From IMG/VR virus record IMGVR_UViG_3300042350_002696, positions 1-53,075 of that record: a stretch of DNA of 53,075 bases. The stretch is one strand, 5' to 3'. The position numbers and the translations under genes were made by a program. Source of the stretch: a virus. Under the pieces are notes generated by a model that was not told the origin of the DNA, did no database searches, and saw nothing but the letters and a program-made list of their open reading frames with translations. Of this stretch, positions 14,067-20,116 are shown in pieces (position 1 is the stretch's first letter; every line of letters starts with the position of its first letter).

Positions 14067-14816
14067 TTATCCGTTATTTCTTTCTGCATAGATATCTACT
14101 AAAAATACATCAGATTCATACGGATGTAAATGTTCTGTATTCGTTATTTCTTTATTCAAAAAAGCTCTACAAAGTTTTTCTAAAACTGATATCTGCCATG
14201 TAATATTACTATAGTTATGCTTTACTATATTATCTAACCAAAATGCAGAATTCTTTTTGTATTCTTGTAACGGCAAAATGTTAAATGATTTAATTTCAAA
14301 TCCATTTTCATTGAACATATTTTTCCAATTATCTATTGTTCTAATTTTCATAACCCAGTTTTCATTTAAATAAAAGTCACTTTTATTTGTTTGTACAAAA
14401 TCATTTATGAAAATTCTATCAGTAGTTTTTGCCAAGTTTGAAAACGCCGTATCTTTCATATGTGTAATACTTTGAATGAATGATACGATTTCGTATTTAG
14501 AATTTGTAGTGTATTCATTAGCGTTTGCAAGAATAACATTGAATTCGTCTCCAATGTATTCTGCCTGCTGTTTTGATTCGGTTAAACCTGTTATGTGAGC
14601 ATTTGGAGATATTGACTTAATACGATGTAGCGAGCCACCCCACCCACAGCCAACATCTAGAACCGTAGCTACATTTTCAAAAATTTTTCTATTATTTAAT
14701 ATTGACTCGCCAAACGCATAATGCATTTGTGTTTCTTTAGATAATATATTTTTCCAAACTTCTATTGAAGTTTCATCGAAAAACTTTTTTGAATTATCTA
14801 AATACTCTTCACTCAT
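14067..14816 (-). CDS. Class I SAM-dependent methyltransferase
   Basis: 249 aa. Motif I VLDVGCGWGGSLHRI near residue 52, then a second strand HITGLTESKQQAEY and FIQSITHM, as in cyclopropane-synthase/ubiquinone-type methyltransferases. Clearly AT-rich compared with flanking genes, suggesting recent acquisition. Upstream lies a 190-base non-coding structured region with a late octamer. Substrate unknown. Confidence 0.82.
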   Translation of the reverse strand: MSEEYLDNSKKFFDETSIEVWKNILSKETQMHYAFGESILNNRKIFENVATVLDVGCGWGGSLHRIKSISPNAHITGLTESKQQAEYIGDEFNVILANANEYTTNSKYEIVSFIQSITHMKDTAFSNLAKTTDRIFINDFVQTNKSDFYLNENWVMKIRTIDNWKNMFNENGFEIKSFNILPLQEYKKNSAFWLDNIVKHNYSNITWQISVLEKLCRAFLNKEITNTEHLHPYESDVFLVDIYAERNNG

Positions 14817-14833
14817 TAATATACCTTTTAATT

Positions 14834-15025
14834 AAGTACTCGTCTCTCCGAGCTGTCATGTTTCGCCGGCTAATACGCCAGGCCTTCATCTTACATTTCG
14901 ATGGGTTAGCTTCGTTATCGCTTACTATCCACAAATTAAAAACTGGATGGTCTGTGGACCTCGTCGATACTATCTAACCATATGATAGCGGTTGTTACCC
15001 CGCAGATTGGTTGCAGTATCCATCC
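14834..15025 (-). ncRNA. Candidate structured RNA or leader ahead of methyltransferase gene
   Basis: No convincing gene. On the minus strand GGATGG pairs with CCATCC around an arm GATACT/AGTATC containing AACC/GGTT and GCGG/CCGC; a GGTC-CACA-GACC hairpin follows; then TTTTAATT pairs with AATTAAAA around further hairpins. A short open frame ending in a TGA that overlaps the methyltransferase ATG also runs through the second half (about 48 codons, no clear start), so part may be coding. The late octamer at 15032 predicts transcription starting at the first stem. Confidence 0.45.
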
Positions 15026-15031
15026 AAATAG

Positions 15032-15039
15032 TATTTATA
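15032..15039 (-). promoter_or_regulatory. T4-type late promoter (TATAAATA)
   Basis: Exact octamer; predicted start about six bases downstream, at the edge of the structured region 14834-15025. Confidence 0.6.
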
Positions 15040-15501
15040 TCAACTTTCAGTCCAAGCCTTTACTTTATCACAGTGAGCTTTCCAAGGTTCTGCATCATAC
15101 TCATAACGCATACGCTCTCTGTTCCACTTCTTACTCAGCTTATCAGCAACTGGGCCATACTTATTAACCATCTCACAAACACGAGGAAGGATGCGAGTAC
15201 GAAGCACAGATGTATCATTGCACTTATTCTCAACAGACTTATATGGTTTGCCAGTGAGATAAGCACGAGCAAGGAAGGTAGCACGGTTCTCGTTACGCAC
15301 TTCCCATTTGCGGTGTTGGCTGATAGATTTGTATTCGTTAAATGCTTTATCATGCCAACGTGGATAGATGTCGTTGTGTCCAGCTTCTCTGTATTTGTTT
15401 AGAGACCACTGATACTGTTTGAGTAACTTACGTTCTTCAAAACGAATGATACGAGCTTCTTCTGAAAGGTGTTTAGATTTAATTTTAAGTTCTATAGACA
15501 T
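15040..15501 (-). CDS. Uncharacterised basic phage protein
   Basis: 153 aa from the ATG at 15501 with TTTAGGAGAAC upstream; a nine-codon longer reading has no ribosome site. Rich in Arg, Lys and Trp, mostly helical by eye (EARIIRFEERKLLKQYQWSL). The ribosome site is part of an 11-bp inverted repeat in the leader, so translation may be controlled. No family recognised. Confidence 0.75.
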   Translation of the reverse strand: MSIELKIKSKHLSEEARIIRFEERKLLKQYQWSLNKYREAGHNDIYPRWHDKAFNEYKSISQHRKWEVRNENRATFLARAYLTGKPYKSVENKCNDTSVLRTRILPRVCEMVNKYGPVADKLSKKWNRERMRYEYDAEPWKAHCDKVKAWTES

Positions 15502-15511
15502 TGTTAGTTCT

Positions 15512-15559
15512 CCTAAATTGGGTTTCATTTTTACTTCATGATGTATGCCCCAATTTAGG
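15512..15559 (-). promoter_or_regulatory. Hairpin that can hide the ribosome-binding site
   Basis: Perfect 11-bp inverted repeat CCTAAATTGGG/CCCAATTTAGG (15549-15559 with 15512-15522). The second arm on the minus strand contains the AGG of the AGGAG site for the gene starting at 15501. Confidence 0.55.
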
Positions 15560-15609
15560 GCGGTCTAGTAATCTACAAGTGATATCTCTTCATTTGTATT
15601 TCTCCTTTA

Positions 15610-16236
15610 TTAACTTTCTGTAATGTTGTAAATGTAATGGTCAGAGGTCTCAAAAGTTCTCTTATTCTCTACTGAATAACAAGTCATATCAATTTCATAC
15701 CCGGGATTGGCTGAGATACGATTAGATGTAAATGCGCTATCATACCATATAATTCTATTATTTGGATAAGCGTAGTAATTTCCAGTTTCTACTTTGAACA
15801 GATGAGCACACTTATGCTCAGGTGTTTCTGCAAAGTTAAAATCGGCCATTGCTTTGTTTTCAAAGCCCCAATCAAGAGTGAACATGTAATCACCACGTAC
15901 TTTTGTATTATCAGGACGAATTAGTTCAGCGCTTAACCCAGCCAAGCGATGTCTACGTTGAACGTCAATGTACGTGGAAAAACAATCCCAATACATGATT
16001 TGATTTAGTGGTTCTATTTCTGCTTCCGGATCCCAACAAAGCGCGTGCAGAGGTCTACGAGTCCAGTTTACACCATTTTCTAAAAAGCATTCAAATAATG
16101 GCGTTCTTTTCTCCATGCTTGCGACTGAGTGAACATTACATTTGGAAACTTCGCCATGTCCTTTTGTGTGATTGTACAAAAACTCATTGCGAATGTAGCA
16201 AGGCCAATCTGGTAGGTTGTGATTTAGATACGACAT
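15610..16236 (-). CDS. Uncharacterised phage protein
   Basis: 208 aa, ATG start, strongly codon-like with many aromatic residues and eight or so cysteines/histidines (CNVHSVASMEKRTP, HKCAHLFKVETGNYYA). No signal peptide or membrane helix. I do not recognise a family. Stands alone between two non-coding structured regions. Confidence 0.75.
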   Translation of the reverse strand: MSYLNHNLPDWPCYIRNEFLYNHTKGHGEVSKCNVHSVASMEKRTPLFECFLENGVNWTRRPLHALCWDPEAEIEPLNQIMYWDCFSTYIDVQRRHRLAGLSAELIRPDNTKVRGDYMFTLDWGFENKAMADFNFAETPEHKCAHLFKVETGNYYAYPNNRIIWYDSAFTSNRISANPGYEIDMTCYSVENKRTFETSDHYIYNITES

Positions 16237-16256
16237 TTATTTACACTTTCCTTAAT

Positions 16257-16385
16257 ATAGTTATCCGGCTCTAACATATGCACGACCTGAGAAGGTTTTT
16301 ATCGGCTTTGCCAGCATATACAGCGCTAGTTAATGTAAGCGGTACATAAGTTGTCTCGGTTACTCTTATGCCATTTCTTACAAAG
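16257..16385 (-). other. Intergenic segment with strong local pairing
   Basis: No gene supported. Contains ACCT-GAGA-AGGT (a GNRA-type hairpin) and a nested GTAAG/CTTAC with CATAAG/CTTATG. An open frame crosses it but has no start except within the adjacent tRNA. Candidate structured RNA, weak. Confidence 0.35.
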
Positions 16386-16394
16386 TCGGATTCG

Positions 16395-16472
16395 TGGTGG
16401 TCCAAGCGGGATTTGAACCCGCGGCCGTGAGTTTTAGAGACTCGCGCTCTAACCAAGCTGAGCTATAGGACC
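16395..16472 (-). tRNA. tRNA with CTA anticodon (predicted amber suppressor)
   Basis: Acceptor GGTCCTA/TTGGACC, A73, encoded CCA, normal D and T arms. Stem GAGT/ACTC holds loop CTCTAAA, so the anticodon is CTA, which reads UAG. The loop differs by one base from that of the tRNA-Trp at 16635-16709 (CTCCAAA). The fifth stem pair is a C-A mismatch. Confidence 0.82.
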
Positions 16473-16478
16473 ATATTT

Positions 16479-16549
16479 AACAGGATCGTTTTGTCCGCTA
16501 AGACATCCAATACGATTTAGCGTTTTTGTTTGCTGAACCGATCCTAAAT
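16479..16549 (-). repeat. 71-bp repeated hairpin element, copy 1
   Basis: Same length and almost the same sequence as 19020-19090. Minus strand: AGGATCG/CGATCCT outer stem, CGCTAA/TTAGCG inner stem; differences cluster in the apical loop. Between tRNA genes. Confidence 0.75.
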
Positions 16550-16551
16550 TT

Positions 16552-16628
16552 TGGTCCGAGTAGCAGGATTTGAACCCACGACATCTTGCTCCCAAAGCAA
16601 GCGCTCTACCAAACTGAGCTATACTCGG
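16552..16628 (-). tRNA. tRNA-Pro(TGG), copy 1
   Basis: Acceptor CCGAGTA/TACTCGG, A73, CCA; loop TTTGGGA on CTTGC/GCAAG. Confidence 0.92.
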
Positions 16629-16634
16629 ATATAT

Positions 16635-16709
16635 TGGCACCGGTGGTAGGAATCGAACCCACTGCGCGAGGTTTTGGAGACCTCCGCTCTACCATTGAGC
16701 TACACCGAT
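16635..16709 (-). tRNA. tRNA-Trp(CCA)
   Basis: Acceptor ATCGGTG/CACCGGT, G73, CCA; loop CTCCAAA on GAGGT/ACCTC. Confidence 0.93.
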
Positions 16710-16717
16710 ATAAATTT

Positions 16718-16793
16718 TGGCTCCCTGACCAGGGCTCGAACCTGGGACATTCTGATTAACAGTCAGACGCTCTACCAACTGAGCTATCAGGAA
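16718..16793 (-). tRNA. tRNA-Asn(GTT), copy 1
   Basis: Acceptor TTCCTGA/TCAGGGA, G73, CCA; loop CTGTTAA on TCTGA/TCAGA. Confidence 0.93.
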
Positions 16794-16798
16794 ACTAT

Positions 16799-16888
16799 CT
16801 CTGTTTTCCGCTATACCCCAGCGCATTGCGTGTTTCAGTAAAGTTTGGGTGGCCGACCCTCATTTACGGGATATAGCGGGAAACAGAG
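16799..16888 (-). ncRNA. Candidate small structured RNA with 17-bp closing stem
   Basis: Minus strand CTCTGTTTCCCGCTATA pairs with TATAGCGGAAAACAGAG (one C-A mismatch). Inside are GTAAA/TTTAC and GGGT-CGGCC-ACCC hairpins. A late octamer at 16904 lies directly in front. A 22-codon open frame inside has no ribosome site. Reminiscent of the stable RNAs of unknown function in the T4 tRNA cluster. Confidence 0.55.
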
Positions 16889-16903
16889 CACTCGTTACAA
16901 TAC

Positions 16904-16911
16904 TATTTATA
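16904..16911 (-). promoter_or_regulatory. T4-type late promoter (TATAAATA)
   Basis: Exact octamer; predicted start is a few bases before the structured element 16799-16888. Confidence 0.6.
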
Positions 16912-17305
16912 CAACTTCAGCACGAAAGAAGTTGATCGCGTTGTCAAACATTGCTGCCATGCGATAAGGCAGACCCTTAAGGAAGCAGATGTAGCTGCCA
17001 CCGTACATCATGTCGATATCGCTAAGCTCCAAACCTTGGACGATCCAACGAACTGCGTCTTCACGCGAACGAGCACCAACATCAAGAGCGTTTGCAATCT
17101 CAAGCTCGAAAGCATTGATCGCAGCGATCTGTTCTTGAGCTTCCCGCTCACGCGCTTGCTCAAGTTCTACAAGCAGGTTATCCCACATGGCTTGACGAGT
17201 GTCGTCGCCGCACTGAGTCCACTCTTCCCAGAAGTATGCATCTGGGCGATAGCCGTAAGCATCCTTGTGGAGGTCGGAGACGATCGTTTCATCGAAGGTA
17301 TACAT
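16907..17305 (-). CDS. Uncharacterised acidic phage protein
   Basis: 132 aa. Acidic N-terminal half with a long helix (LLVELEQAREREAQEQIAAI), then VGARSREDAVRWIVQGLEL. No recognised domain. Own promoter at 17332-17360; first of three small genes each with its own similar promoter (17305, 17561, 17787). Confidence 0.75.
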   Translation of the reverse strand: MYTFDETIVSDLHKDAYGYRPDAYFWEEWTQCGDDTRQAMWDNLLVELEQAREREAQEQIAAINAFELEIANALDVGARSREDAVRWIVQGLELSDIDMMYGGSYICFLKGLPYRMAAMFDNAINFFRAEVV

Positions 17306-17331
17306 GATCAGTTCCTCTTCTGTATATTCTC

Positions 17332-17360
17332 AATCTACACTGATTCGACAGAAATGTCAA
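17332..17360 (-). promoter_or_regulatory. sigma-70-like promoter
   Basis: TTGACA / 17 bp / TAGATT ahead of the gene starting at 17305. Confidence 0.7.
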
Positions 17361-17363
17361 CTA

Positions 17364-17561
17364 TTATTTGTTAGCGAGGTAGTAACGAACCAACATCATA
17401 TCAGTTTCATCGAGCGGTTTACCTGCCCAGTTTGCACCTTGGACGGCGACCTTTTCCGAAACGCGAGCGAGGTTGTTTGCAATCACGTCGTTCTTGTGAG
17501 TGCGAGCCATCTCGGACATACCGTAGGCAATCTCAGCAAGTTTGGAGCTAGCGATATTCAT
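17364..17561 (-). CDS. Small helical phage protein
   Basis: 65 aa from the ATG at 17561 (GGAAACC upstream); an in-frame TTG one codon earlier is less likely. Helical, Ala-rich (ASSKLAEIAYGMSEMARTHK). Function unknown. Own promoter. Confidence 0.7.
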   Translation of the reverse strand: MNIASSKLAEIAYGMSEMARTHKNDVIANNLARVSEKVAVQGANWAGKPLDETDMMLVRYYLANK

Positions 17562-17590
17562 CAAGGTTTCCTTTCGTTCCTTACATTATT

Positions 17591-17619
17591 AGAATACACT
17601 GATTCGACATGAATGTCAA
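17591..17619 (-). promoter_or_regulatory. sigma-70-like promoter
   Basis: TTGACA / 17 bp / TATTCT ahead of the gene starting at 17561. Confidence 0.75.
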
Positions 17620-17622
17620 TAG

Positions 17623-17787
17623 TTATTTGTATGTACCATTTTTAATTTGGGCATACACATAACGTGCATCAGCATCGAAATCTTCCCTAGTGCATTCGCT
17701 CAGGTCAAGATCCATCCAAGCAAACACTTTAGTCGCGACTTCTTTATCAACTTGAAGAAGCTCCATGATATCACGAATGTAAAGCAT
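17623..17787 (-). CDS. Small acidic phage protein (54 aa)
   Basis: 54 aa, ATG at 17787 with AAGGAAAC upstream; good codon pattern (MLYIRDIMELLQVDKEV start). Has its own promoter at 17819-17847. Function unknown; typical of the small early genes of T4-like phages. Confidence 0.7.
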   Translation of the reverse strand: MLYIRDIMELLQVDKEVATKVFAWMDLDLSECTREDFDADARYVYAQIKNGTYK

Positions 17788-17818
17788 AACGTTGTTTCCT
17801 TTCGTTACTTACATTATC

Positions 17819-17847
17819 AATATAAACTGATTCTATGTGAATGTCAA
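17819..17847 (-). promoter_or_regulatory. sigma-70-like promoter
   Basis: TTGACA / 17 bp / TATATT ahead of the gene starting at 17787. Confidence 0.75.
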
Positions 17848-17859
17848 CCATTATTTTTT

Positions 17860-17948
17860 TGGCGGGTGGCACAGAAATCGAATCTGACAGACTTGCGCCT
17901 GCGCATCGCTTTCCAGGCGAGCCCTAGTCCCAACTAGGATTACCACCC
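17860..17948 (-). tRNA. tRNA-Ser(GGA)
   Basis: Class II with a long variable arm; acceptor GGGTGGT/GCCACCC, G73, CCA; loop CTGGAAA. Confidence 0.92.
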
Positions 17949-17952
17949 GTAT

Positions 17953-18040
17953 TGGCGGACCGTCTGGGAGTCGAACCCAGTGAACGATTGCTCGTTCTAC
18001 AGATTAGCAATCTGCTGCATTACCGTCCTGCCCACGATCC
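17953..18040 (-). tRNA. tRNA-Ser(GCT)
   Basis: Class II with a GAACGA/TCGTTC variable arm; acceptor GGATCGT/ACGGTCC, G73, CCA; loop TTGCTAA. Confidence 0.92.
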
Positions 18041-18041
18041 A

Positions 18042-18275
18042 TTAGTCTTCATCAGTTGCTTTATAAAAGTCTTCCATCTTCTTTTCTTGAAGAGTCTTTT
18101 GATCCCACCACTTGCGTGGATTACCACATAAGTAGCAGGAACACAGATGCGGTGTATGAGAATAGACTCCAACATCAGCATCGGTTAGATCACGAGCTCG
18201 ATGTTTTGAGAAAAACTTTCGAACCCACTGCTTCTTCTTAAGTTCTTGAAATCGTCGAAAAGCTCTATCGCGCAT
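18042..18275 (-). CDS. Small basic protein with Cys cluster
   Basis: 77 aa, ATG with GGAGAGCAC upstream. Basic helical N terminus (MRDRAFRRFQELKKKQWVRKF), then HTPHLCSCYLCGNPRKW with three cysteines and a His that could bind zinc. Such C-x-C-x2-CGNPRK proteins are frequent in phages and bacteria; the function is not established to my knowledge. Confidence 0.78.
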   Translation of the reverse strand: MRDRAFRRFQELKKKQWVRKFFSKHRARDLTDADVGVYSHTPHLCSCYLCGNPRKWWDQKTLQEKKMEDFYKATDED

Positions 18276-18294
18276 TGTGCTCTCCTATACTATA

Positions 18295-18489
18295 TAACAG
18301 AATGTTTGGGGAAAGCTAAGATTGCTCTTAGCGGCACCTTGCCATACTCCCCATCAAAGATACACTGTTTGGATTCAAACCTTGTTCTAGTCTTGTCGAT
18401 CTGCGCTTCTCACAGTGCTGACAGTGTATCCATGGTGGGGAGTACTGGAATCGAACCAGTAGTTTTGTTTTGTTGCTGTAAACATTCTA
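18295..18489 (-). ncRNA. Candidate circularly permuted tRNA-like gene
   Basis: Transcript order on the minus strand: AGAATGTTT, linker, T arm ACTGG-TTCGATT-CCAGT, ACTCCCC, A, CCA; then a loop closed by GATACACTGT/ACAGTGTATC; then GGGGAGT, AT, a D-like arm GGC-AAGGT-GCC, a hairpin GCTAAG-AGCAAT-CTTAGC, and AAACATTCT. GGGGAGT pairs perfectly with ACTCCCC, and AAACATTCT with AGAATGTTT. The two halves are thus in reversed order, as in the permuted tmRNA. The hairpin loop contains GCA (Cys anticodon), but the base before it is A, not U. Two-piece tRNA or a tRNA-like regulatory RNA; unproven. Confidence 0.6.
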
Positions 18490-18494
18490 AATTT

Positions 18495-18571
18495 TGGTGC
18501 CCATGGAGGGACTCGAACCCCCAACATACGCGTTCTAAGCGCGCCGACTCTACCAATTGGCCTACATGGGC
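18495..18571 (-). tRNA. tRNA-Leu(TAG), class I shape
   Basis: Acceptor GCCCATG/CATGGGC, A73, CCA; loop CTTAGAA. D arm (AGGCCAATTGGTAGAGTC) is almost the same as in the tRNA-Leu(GAG) and the second tRNA-Leu(TAA). Short variable loop. Confidence 0.82.
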
Positions 18572-18578
18572 ATGTAGT

Positions 18579-18653
18579 TGGTGCGGAATGAGAGGGTCGA
18601 ACTCCCGACAACCTCGGTGTAAACGAGGGGCTCTACCACTGAGCTAATTCCGC
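18579..18653 (-). tRNA. tRNA-Val(TAC)
   Basis: Acceptor GCGGAAT/ATTCCGC, A73, CCA; loop TTTACAC on CCTCG/CGAGG. Confidence 0.93.
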
Positions 18654-18662
18654 ATTATTGAA

Positions 18663-18750
18663 TACGATGGAATAGTGAGCGACGGTAGCGACCCGTACCT
18701 CTTTCTAGTTTATGTGTTAAGACAACCAAGACTCTAACACAACCATCGTA
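18663..18750 (-). ncRNA. Candidate small structured RNA
   Basis: Closing stem TACGATGG/CCATCGTA (perfect), hairpins TGTGTTA/TAACACA and ACGG-GTCGCTA-CCGT. No usable open frame. Lies between tRNA-Val and tRNA-Asp. Confidence 0.5.
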
Positions 18751-18753
18751 AGT

Positions 18754-18827
18754 TGGCGACCTATGAGGGACTTGAACCCTCTTTATCCGGTGGACAGCCG
18801 AATGTAATACCCATATACGAATAGGCC
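18754..18827 (-). tRNA. tRNA-Asp(GTC)
   Basis: Acceptor GGCCTAT/ATAGGTC, G73, CCA; loop CTGTCCA on TTCGG/CCGGA; T loop TTCAAGT. Confidence 0.9.
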
Positions 18828-18834
18828 AATTCTA

Positions 18835-18918
18835 TTACCAGCGATTTGATCCTGGTCCATCTGAAATCCAGAGAATTGCAACTATAACCACTGCCATAAA
18901 GATAAGAAATGCAGCCAT
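18835..18918 (-). CDS. Tiny membrane peptide (27 aa)
   Basis: ATG at 18918 with GGAGA eight bases upstream. One hydrophobic helix, MAAFLIFMAVVIVAILWI, then SDGPGSNRW. Lies between two tRNAs. Size and composition fit a phage small membrane peptide; an expression test is lacking. Confidence 0.5.
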   Translation of the reverse strand: MAAFLIFMAVVIVAILWISDGPGSNRW

Positions 18919-18937
18919 TAGATGTTCTCCGTTATAT

Positions 18938-19013
18938 TGGTGGACCCTAGGAGGATCGAACTCCTGACCTCCTGCTTGCAAGGCAGGCGCTCTCCCAGCT
19001 GAGCTAAGAGCCC
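18938..19013 (-). tRNA. tRNA-Ala(TGC)
   Basis: Acceptor GGGCTCT/AGGGTCC with the G3-U70 pair, A73, CCA; loop CTTGCAA on CCTGC/GCAGG. Confidence 0.93.
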
Positions 19014-19019
19014 AAATTA

Positions 19020-19090
19020 AACAGGATCGTTTTGTCCGCTAAGACTATCATAACATTTTAGCGTTTTGGTTTGCTGAACCGATCCTAAAT
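19020..19090 (-). repeat. 71-bp repeated hairpin element, copy 2
   Basis: Second copy of the element at 16479-16549; identical stems, altered apical loop. Confidence 0.75.
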
Positions 19091-19092
19091 CA

Positions 19093-19180
19093 TGGCGGAA
19101 GCGGTGAGATTCGAACTCACGGAACGTTTCCGTTCGGCAGTTTTCAAGACTGCAGGCATAAACCTCTCGCCCACGCTTCC
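19093..19180 (-). tRNA. tRNA-Ser(TGA)
   Basis: Class II; acceptor GGAAGCG/CGCTTCC, G73, CCA; loop CTTGAAA on GCAGT/ACTGC; variable arm GAACG/CGTTC. Confidence 0.93.
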
Positions 19181-19181
19181 T

Positions 19182-19847
19182 TTATTTTTGCGCTTCTGTA
19201 TTTCTATATACAAACAGACCTTTGTCTATCGTATAGTTATGTTGTCTGATACCACCAAAAGTCCACAGTTCTCTTTCTTGTTCGATACTCTGTAAGTTGT
19301 TTGGTGGTTCAATTCTAGCTGTTTTCTTAATCGAAGAAATGTTTGAATTCTCTCCGTTTGATGCTTTAATATTAAATTGAACGCTTTCGATTTGAAAAAG
19401 TTTATTGCGAATTACGTTCATCATACTATCAATATATGATATTCTCTTTGTGTCGTGAAACATCATCTCTCCGCCGTTCTTTAACAGATACCATGTCTTA
19501 CGCGCAAAGTCTTCTCTAAATGTTTTCTCACCATCAACAAATATGAGATCAAAGCTTTCTTCTCTAATTTCTTTATTCATGAAATCTTTATACCGATAGA
19601 ACTCATAATTATTAGACTTATGTTCAATAAGATCTAATCTATTCTGTAGTTCTTCAATCCATTGCTGTCGAGTCTCAACGCAAGTAACTGATGCGTTAGA
19701 ATCAATACTCTGAAGAAATATCATTGTCGAGCCACCAGGGCCAAATTCTAATATCTTTAGAGCAGTCTTTGACTTCTGAGCTAGTACGTCTGCGTCTTCA
19801 AGACTAAGAGCGCCAACCCATTGCATATTTTGAATATGAGTTAACAT
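19182..19847 (-). CDS. Class I methyltransferase-like protein
   Basis: 221 aa from the ATG at 19847 (AAAGG seven bases upstream); an upstream extension would run through tRNA-Arg. SAM-binding motif LKILEFGPGGSTMIF, next strand VTCVETRQQW, then FDLIFVDGEKTFREDF, as in sugar or small-molecule O-methyltransferases. AT-rich. Sits between tRNA-Ser and tRNA-Arg, a common site for acquired genes. Substrate unknown. Confidence 0.78.
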   Translation of the reverse strand: MLTHIQNMQWVGALSLEDADVLAQKSKTALKILEFGPGGSTMIFLQSIDSNASVTCVETRQQWIEELQNRLDLIEHKSNNYEFYRYKDFMNKEIREESFDLIFVDGEKTFREDFARKTWYLLKNGGEMMFHDTKRISYIDSMMNVIRNKLFQIESVQFNIKASNGENSNISSIKKTARIEPPNNLQSIEQERELWTFGGIRQHNYTIDKGLFVYRNTEAQK

Positions 19848-19870
19848 AGGAAACCTTTCAATAGAAAGTA

Positions 19871-19946
<76 letters not shown>

Positions 19947-19952
19947 AATGTT

Positions 19953-20024
19953 TTTGGCTCTAGCACCTCCTCGTGCCGACTTAGCTGCCCTATCCCAGCA
20001 GTACCGATTATAATAAGACCAAGA
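19953..20024 (-). ncRNA. Candidate small structured RNA
   Basis: TTGG-CT/AG-CCAA ends, hairpins CTGC-TGGGATAGG-GCAG and GCAC-GAGGAG-GTGC. No tRNA T loop and no open frame. Between two tRNAs. Confidence 0.42.
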
Positions 20025-20032
20025 AATAATTT

Positions 20033-20109
20033 TGGTAGGCCCGCACGGACTCGAACCGCGATCAGCAATCTTATGAGGATTGTGACTTAACCAATTAGTC
20101 GACAAGCCC
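20033..20109 (-). tRNA. tRNA with CAT anticodon (Met or lysidine-modified Ile)
   Basis: Acceptor GGGCTTG/CGGGCCT, A73, CCA; loop CTCATAA on CAATC/GATTG. Whether C34 is modified to read AUA cannot be told from sequence. Confidence 0.88.
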
Positions 20110-20116
20110 ACTAAAA

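Noticed and set aside
14834-15025. Group I intron
   Set aside because: One stretch resembles the S element (AAGATGAAGGCC) but no matching R/P7 partner or exon junction was found.
14834-15025. Known SAM riboswitch before the methyltransferase
   Set aside because: No SAM-I, SAM-II or SAM-V core pattern was recognised by eye.
16271-16456. 61-codon minus frame
   Set aside because: Its only start lies inside the CTA tRNA; no ribosome site.
16395-16472. Genome-wide recoding of TAG as sense
   Set aside because: Many genes with proper family lengths end at TAG or TAA, so TAG still acts as stop here; only local readthrough is considered.
19953-20024. Ordinary tRNA gene
   Set aside because: No T loop, no acceptor with CCA, no anticodon stem of normal shape.
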